Part shown: in pieces, positions 14,652 through 18,519 of the stretch
Position numbering within the stretch: position 1 is the stretch's first letter
Layout: each line of letters opens with the position of its first letter
Assembly (NCBI GenBank): GCA_002474345.1
Contig: DKQD01000206.1
Span: forward strand, 1 to 18,519
Length of the DNA: 18,519 nt
From: Bacteriovoracaceae bacterium UBA7317
GTDB taxonomy: Bacteria; Bdellovibrionota; Bacteriovoracia; Bacteriovoracales; Bacteriovoracaceae
Direction of reading: 5' to 3'
Made by a program: the position numbers and the translations under genes
The notes under the pieces: generated by a model
Told to the model about the DNA's origin: nothing
The model's input: the letters and a program-made list of their open reading frames with translations, nothing else
Databases searched by the model: none

Positions 14652-15947
14652 GTGGCATCTGACTATGTTTATCAGAGTGGTTTTGGGAATACATTTCAAA
14701 CAGAGGCCCTTGATGGTGTCCTCCCTAAGGGAAAAAACAACCCACAGAGAGTTGCGTTAGGGCTTTATGCTGAACAGCTTAGTGGCTCAGCTTTTACGGC
14801 CTCTCGAAAGGAAAACTTTTCAACTTGGTTTTACCGAATTAAGCCCTCCGTTGCACATGGAACCTTTACTGAGTGGAAAAGTCATCACCCTCTGGCACAT
14901 GGGCCATTAAACCGAAGACCAACTCCTGAGCAGATGAGATGGAGTCCTAGACCCTTTCCAGAACAGCCGACAGACTTTATAGATGGTCTTATGAGCGTGG
15001 CAGCGCATGGTGATGGAATGGGGCAAACGGGGGCCGCCGTTCACCTTTTTCATTGCAACCATCCAATGGCAGGCCGAAGTTTCGTGAATGCTGATGGGGA
15101 GATGCTTATTCTTCCTCAAGAAGGTAGCTTATTTGTTAAAACAGAGTGTGGACTTTTAGAGGGACATCCTGGAGAGGTCTTTCTAATACCCCGGGGGATG
15201 AAATTCCAAGTCCATCCAAAAGAGGAGAAGGCAAGAGGTTATATTTGTGAAAATTATGGAGCCCCTTTTGAGTTGCCTGACTTAGGGCCGATTGGCTCAA
15301 ATGGTCTCGCCTCTGCAAGGGACTTTTTAGCTCCTGTCGCCTATTTTGAAGACTTAGAGGAAGAGCACGAGTTGATTACTAAATTTTCTGGTGGTCTTTG
15401 GAAATGCTCCCTTGATCATTCTCCCTATGATGTGGTGGCATGGCATGGCAATTATGCACCTTTTAAATACGACCTCTCTCTTTTTAACACAATAGGAACT
15501 GTTAGTTTTGATCACCCAGACCCTTCCATATTTACCGTTTTGACATCAAAATCTGCTGTCCCTGGAGTGGCCAATGTCGACTTTGTTATTTTCCCTCCTA
15601 GGTGGATGGTAGGTGAGGACACTTTCAGACCGCCTTATTACCACAGAAATATTATGAGTGAGTATATGGGCCTTATTCATGGGGTCTATGATGCCAAAGA
15701 AGAGGGGTTCTTACCTGGTGGAGGGAGCCTTCATAATTGTATGAGTGCTCATGGACCTGATGCGGAGACTTTTAAAAAGGCTAGTGAAGCAGATTTGAGG
15801 CCTGAAAAAATAGAGAACACGTTGGCCTTTATGTTTGAGTCAAGGAGTCCCTGGATTTTAACGGAAGAGGCTGAAAAAGCACCTTTCAGGCAAAGTAATT
15901 ATTTGGATTGCTGGAAAAACTTACCGAAAGGTTTTAAAGGCCCCTAA
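14652..15947 (+). CDS. hmgA: Homogentisate 1,2-dioxygenase
   Basis: This Fe(II) enzyme opens the ring of homogentisate to maleylacetoacetate in tyrosine/phenylalanine breakdown. From GTG 14652 the protein is 431 residues, starting ASDYVYQSGFGNTFQTEAL, the usual N-terminus of the family; starting at TTG 14622 would add ten unlikely residues. Iron ligands are H331 (YYHRN), E337 (SEYMG) and H367 (SAHGPD), with the same 6- and 30-residue spacings as human H335, E341 and H371. The catalytic H288 (SFDHPDPSIF) is also present. No hpd, maiA or fahA gene lies in this window, so the rest of the pathway must be elsewhere. The 3' end overlaps the convergent tonB by 14 bp. Confidence 0.97.
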   Translation: MASDYVYQSGFGNTFQTEALDGVLPKGKNNPQRVALGLYAEQLSGSAFTASRKENFSTWFYRIKPSVAHGTFTEWKSHHPLAHGPLNRRPTPEQMRWSPRPFPEQPTDFIDGLMSVAAHGDGMGQTGAAVHLFHCNHPMAGRSFVNADGEMLILPQEGSLFVKTECGLLEGHPGEVFLIPRGMKFQVHPKEEKARGYICENYGAPFELPDLGPIGSNGLASARDFLAPVAYFEDLEEEHELITKFSGGLWKCSLDHSPYDVVAWHGNYAPFKYDLSLFNTIGTVSFDHPDPSIFTVLTSKSAVPGVANVDFVIFPPRWMVGEDTFRPPYYHRNIMSEYMGLIHGVYDAKEEGFLPGGGSLHNCMSAHGPDAETFKKASEADLRPEKIENTLAFMFESRSPWILTEEAEKAPFRQSNYLDCWKNLPKGFKGP

Positions 15948-16560
15948 TCTTAAACTGAATATGGTCAGAAATAACAAGCGGCTTATTTTTATGGTCATTA
16001 AAGACAATTTGCCCCTCTAGAGGATTCCTTAAAAAGAAGTCTTTAACCGTTTTGTCTAGCAGAGAGTGTCCAGATGACTTTGTCATTTTGTAACGAAAGG
16101 TCTGACCTTTTGGGGTGAGGGTGAGTGTGTAGTGAACTTTTCCTTCCATGTTCTTAACAATAGCAGCATAAGGATACGGGATTTTTCCTTTAATGATGCC
16201 CTTTAACTTTGAAATAATGGAAGGTTTAAAGACCTTTTTGCTTTTTGTTTCTGTTTTCTCTTCTAATTTTTTTTCAACCTGACTTTTTTGTGCATCTTTT
16301 TGCCTTTTCTTACCTATCTTCTTCTCTCTTTTATGAGAAGGCTTTTGAGGTTTATCCAAAAGGGTTTTTTTATTGAATGTTTTTTTCGCTTTCCCCATTT
16401 GTAAGGCGTCTTTTAAATACAACTTCATTTTATAGGGTTGATCTTTTATAGAAGGACTAGGTATTTGGGTATGCTTTTTAGTATTGAAAAAAAAGTTTAT
16501 TAGGCCAATAAAAGAAATATTAAGAAGAAGGCTTAAAAGAAAGGGTTTTACTAGTTTCAT
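15934..16560 (-). CDS. tonB: TonB-like energy transducer with Lys-rich spacer
   Basis: A 208-residue TonB-type protein: a short basic N-terminus, one membrane helix (about 5-24), a long charged spacer, and a C-terminal TonB domain from about residue 115. In that domain IPYPYAAIVKNMEGKVHYTL and SSGHSLLDKTVKDFF correspond to the YPxxA...EGxV and SG...LD...  signatures. TonB passes energy from the inner-membrane proton motive force to outer-membrane receptors. The spacer is Lys/Glu/Gln-rich, not the Pro-rich EP/KP type of E. coli TonB. ATG 16560 is chosen over TTG 16563 because AAGGAA has 7 nt spacing; that SD overlaps the stop codon of the upstream receptor gene, implying translational coupling. 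No exbB or exbD is in the window. Confidence 0.82.
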   Translation of the reverse strand: MKLVKPFLLSLLLNISFIGLINFFFNTKKHTQIPSPSIKDQPYKMKLYLKDALQMGKAKKTFNKKTLLDKPQKPSHKREKKIGKKRQKDAQKSQVEKKLEEKTETKSKKVFKPSIISKLKGIIKGKIPYPYAAIVKNMEGKVHYTLTLTPKGQTFRYKMTKSSGHSLLDKTVKDFFLRNPLEGQIVFNDHKNKPLVISDHIQFKIRGL

Positions 16561-16571
16561 CAATATCTTCC

Positions 16572-18323
16572 TTAAAAAAGCATTGATGCTTTTAAAAAAT
16601 AATGCCGACCTTTTGTTTGGTAACCTTCTTTAAGGACGTAACTCTGGTTAAAAAGGTTGTTCACTTTTAAAAGAAGAGTCGTTTTTTGGTTCAGCCTGTG
16701 TCCAATAGAGGTGTCAACAAGAGAAAAATCTTGAGTCTTGGTGGACGTTTTGTATTTACCGAATGCTTTTATATTGTTCATCCAAAACCACTTTTGGGTA
16801 TTCAAGTCTGTCGTGATCCCCAGATGGGATCTTGAAATACCCTGGATATCATGTGTTTCTCTTTTAGAGTTTATTCCTCTTGTTATATTTAAAAAGCCTT
16901 TCAGCCTAAGAAATGGGTTTATTTTTTTTTGAAAAAACCACTCAGTTCCAAAAAGATCTCTTTGGTCCTTTTCCATTTTATAAAGGCGTGTTTCTTCTTC
17001 CCAACCGATTGTTTCCCGGTACCTGGTGTAAAAGAGATCTGCTCCGTAGAGTGAGTTGGGTGCATTTTTTTCAATGCCAAATGTGAACTGGTCAATTTTT
17101 TCTGAACTTAACGGCGTTTTTTGGGCATAAATTTGATTGAGGGATGGTGGAGTATAGGTCCTACTTCCCTTCATTGTGATGTACCAGTTATCTTCCAAAG
17201 TTTTTGTGAGTTTTAAAAAAGGTGAAAGGTGACCTATAAACTTAGGAGAACTTTCATACCTTCCTCCTATATCTATAGCCGTGTCTTTTAATGTCCACTT
17301 GTGCTGATAAAAGGCGTGATTCATGGAAAGCGAAAGTTGTTTGTTAGTATAGTTTGATTTCTTTGTTCCGAAACCAAGGAGTCCATTATGGTTTTTGTTT
17401 ATATAAAGTTTCGCCCTAGCTTTAAAGCTTGCATTTGATCCCTTGAATAACTTATATCCAGGCCAACCTTCTGGGTAAGACCTCTTGAAATATACTTTAT
17501 CAGCCCAAAGGGTAAGGTCCATAAGGTCTAAAAAGAGCTCTTTTTCGGCCCTAATTGACATGATTTGTGTTTGAGAAAAACTCTTATAATCTTTTTCTGG
17601 TTGAAATATTTGATCATAACGTTCTTTTACTTCATCGTGCCTTACATTTGCTTCTAGTTTCCATCTTTTTATATTTGATGAAAACCTGAGAGCTCCATTT
17701 TTCTTGGCCGTATCATCAAGGTCTTCATTGTTACCTTTCATTGAACTTATATTGTTGCTTTTTTGAAAACTAGCTTGAAGTCCAAAAGAAGGCTTATTGA
17801 GTCCTAGGGATATTTTTGAACTTCCATAGGAGCCAGATCCAATTTGAAAAATATTCTTGTTCTTAAGAGTTTTTATCTTTATGACGGCTGCAACAGCATT
17901 AGGCCCTTCAGAGACCGAGTTGTGTCCTTTTTCAACGACAATGCTCTCAATATGGTCAATGGGAACTTGAGAAAAAAGGGCCTGGCCTCCAGGGGCTGTT
18001 GGATCATTGAGTGAAACGCCATCAATTAAAATTTGGACGTGGCGGCTTTCCTTAAAACCTCTAAAACGAGTTTCAACAAAACTTCCACTTGCCGTATGGT
18101 GAAACCCTGGAATGGTATTCAAAAGGTCTGAGATATTCTCAATATTGAGCCTTTCAAGATAGTCTCTTTTATAAGTAACTGTCTCAACACTTGTTTTTGA
18201 AAAAGGGCTTTGGATTTTTTTTGCTTGTACAAGGATCTGGGGTTTTCCAAGTTCTGGGATTAAAAAAAAAGCCAATACCATGGTCATTTTATATATTGAG
18301 GTTTTAAAGTTTATTAAATTCAT
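16572..18323 (-). CDS. TonB-dependent outer-membrane receptor
   Basis: A 583-residue ligand-gated outer-membrane channel. After a hydrophobic N-terminal signal comes a plug domain (about 38-155) with LNIENISDLLNTIPGF, FRGFKESRHVQILIDGVSLN, and VPIDHIESIVVEKG followed by a degenerate NII-type end (AVIKIKT). The remainder is an amphipathic beta barrel with many aromatic strand ends, finishing in LKASMLF with a terminal Phe as needed for outer-membrane insertion. Its small size and plug resemble BtuB and other small cofactor or metal receptors, but the ligand cannot be named. I see no cobalamin riboswitch upstream. The start ATG is preceded by GAGGT with 9 nt spacing. It is the first gene of a two-gene operon with tonB, an arrangement suggesting a dedicated TonB. 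Confidence 0.92.
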   Translation of the reverse strand: MNLINFKTSIYKMTMVLAFFLIPELGKPQILVQAKKIQSPFSKTSVETVTYKRDYLERLNIENISDLLNTIPGFHHTASGSFVETRFRGFKESRHVQILIDGVSLNDPTAPGGQALFSQVPIDHIESIVVEKGHNSVSEGPNAVAAVIKIKTLKNKNIFQIGSGSYGSSKISLGLNKPSFGLQASFQKSNNISSMKGNNEDLDDTAKKNGALRFSSNIKRWKLEANVRHDEVKERYDQIFQPEKDYKSFSQTQIMSIRAEKELFLDLMDLTLWADKVYFKRSYPEGWPGYKLFKGSNASFKARAKLYINKNHNGLLGFGTKKSNYTNKQLSLSMNHAFYQHKWTLKDTAIDIGGRYESSPKFIGHLSPFLKLTKTLEDNWYITMKGSRTYTPPSLNQIYAQKTPLSSEKIDQFTFGIEKNAPNSLYGADLFYTRYRETIGWEEETRLYKMEKDQRDLFGTEWFFQKKINPFLRLKGFLNITRGINSKRETHDIQGISRSHLGITTDLNTQKWFWMNNIKAFGKYKTSTKTQDFSLVDTSIGHRLNQKTTLLLKVNNLFNQSYVLKEGYQTKGRHYFLKASMLF

Positions 18324-18488
18324 TAATTGGTTACCTCATTTAAGTTTTTAGAGTTGTAGCGTGTTCTACTTAGTTGGTTTATGGCCAATTTTTTCTTTAA
18401 AAGGAAGAGGAACTTTGAAAGTGTGCAATTTTGTGGGTGTTTTATTGCGATGCGTAGTTGATTTTTTGGTGCTTAGAATATTTAGAGA

Positions 18489-18514
18489 ACACAACTTTTA
18501 AAGTAAAGTTGTGT
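18489..18514. repeat. Perfect 10-bp inverted repeat near window end
   Basis: ACACAACTTT (18489-18498) and AAAGTTGTGT (18505-18514) form a perfect 10-bp inverted repeat around a 6-nt centre (TAAAGT). It lies about 165 bp upstream of the TonB-dependent receptor gene. It could be a terminator for a gene beyond the window, but only a weak T-rich end (CTTTC) is visible on the plus strand before the window stops. An operator for the receptor or the next gene is the alternative. Confidence 0.5.
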
Positions 18515-18519
18515 CTTTC

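Noticed and set aside
14907-15318. Minus-strand frames within hmgA
   Set aside because: They lie opposite strongly conserved dioxygenase sequence and are shadows of its codon bias.
18381-18461. A 26-codon plus-strand frame (ATG 18381)
   Set aside because: It has no SD, no promoter and no recognisable sequence; chance is the simplest explanation.
18324-18519. Cobalamin or other riboswitch upstream of the receptor
   Set aside because: I looked for conserved B12-box-like sequence and multi-stem structure on the minus strand and found none.

Overview
This AT-rich window is dense with chromosomal genes. Proteins are rich in Lys and Phe, GTG/TTG starts with good Shine-Dalgarno (SD) sequences are common, and many products carry signal peptides. 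Gene content (two Ppk1 polyphosphate kinases, a TonB-dependent receptor with its own TonB, ApaH, Pcm, YheT, homogentisate dioxygenase) fits a Gram-negative bacterium. The composition recalls low-GC Bdellovibrionota such as Bacteriovorax-like predators, but that placement is inference. No tRNA, rRNA, CRISPR array, insertion sequence or phage gene was seen.

Bases 1-9965 look like one polyphosphate/phosphate neighbourhood. On the plus strand: the 3' end of a first ppk1, a DUF4956 membrane protein, an exported family I pyrophosphatase with a long unassigned tail, an exported CHAD-like protein, and apaH. Converging on apaH from the minus strand is a second unit: an NptA-like Na+/phosphate symporter, an exported CYTH-like protein, and an exported beta-propeller protein. 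A divergent, very AT-rich control region with a long inverted repeat separates the symporter from a complete second ppk1. CYTH and CHAD are both linked to polyphosphate and are often fused; here they are separate and both appear exported. The locus may make, bind and degrade poly/pyrophosphate in the envelope and take the phosphate back in. This is the strongest candidate for an undescribed system in the window.

Bases 10074-13816 hold housekeeping or lipid-type enzymes: pcm (protein repair methyltransferase), a ferredoxin/metallo-beta-lactamase fusion, a YheT-type alpha/beta hydrolase preceded by a possible 12-codon leader, and an ABHD18/DUF2048-type alpha/beta hydrolase meeting it tail to tail.

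Bases 13817-18519 hold a control region with a repeated TTGCACCT word, two unknown small proteins, a stand-alone homogentisate 1,2-dioxygenase (likely GTG start at 14652), and a minus-strand TonB-dependent receptor-tonB operon. An inverted repeat lies at the right edge. No gene-free stretch exceeds 300 bases. Several neighbouring genes meet tail to tail with 4-15 bp overlaps and no visible intrinsic terminator.
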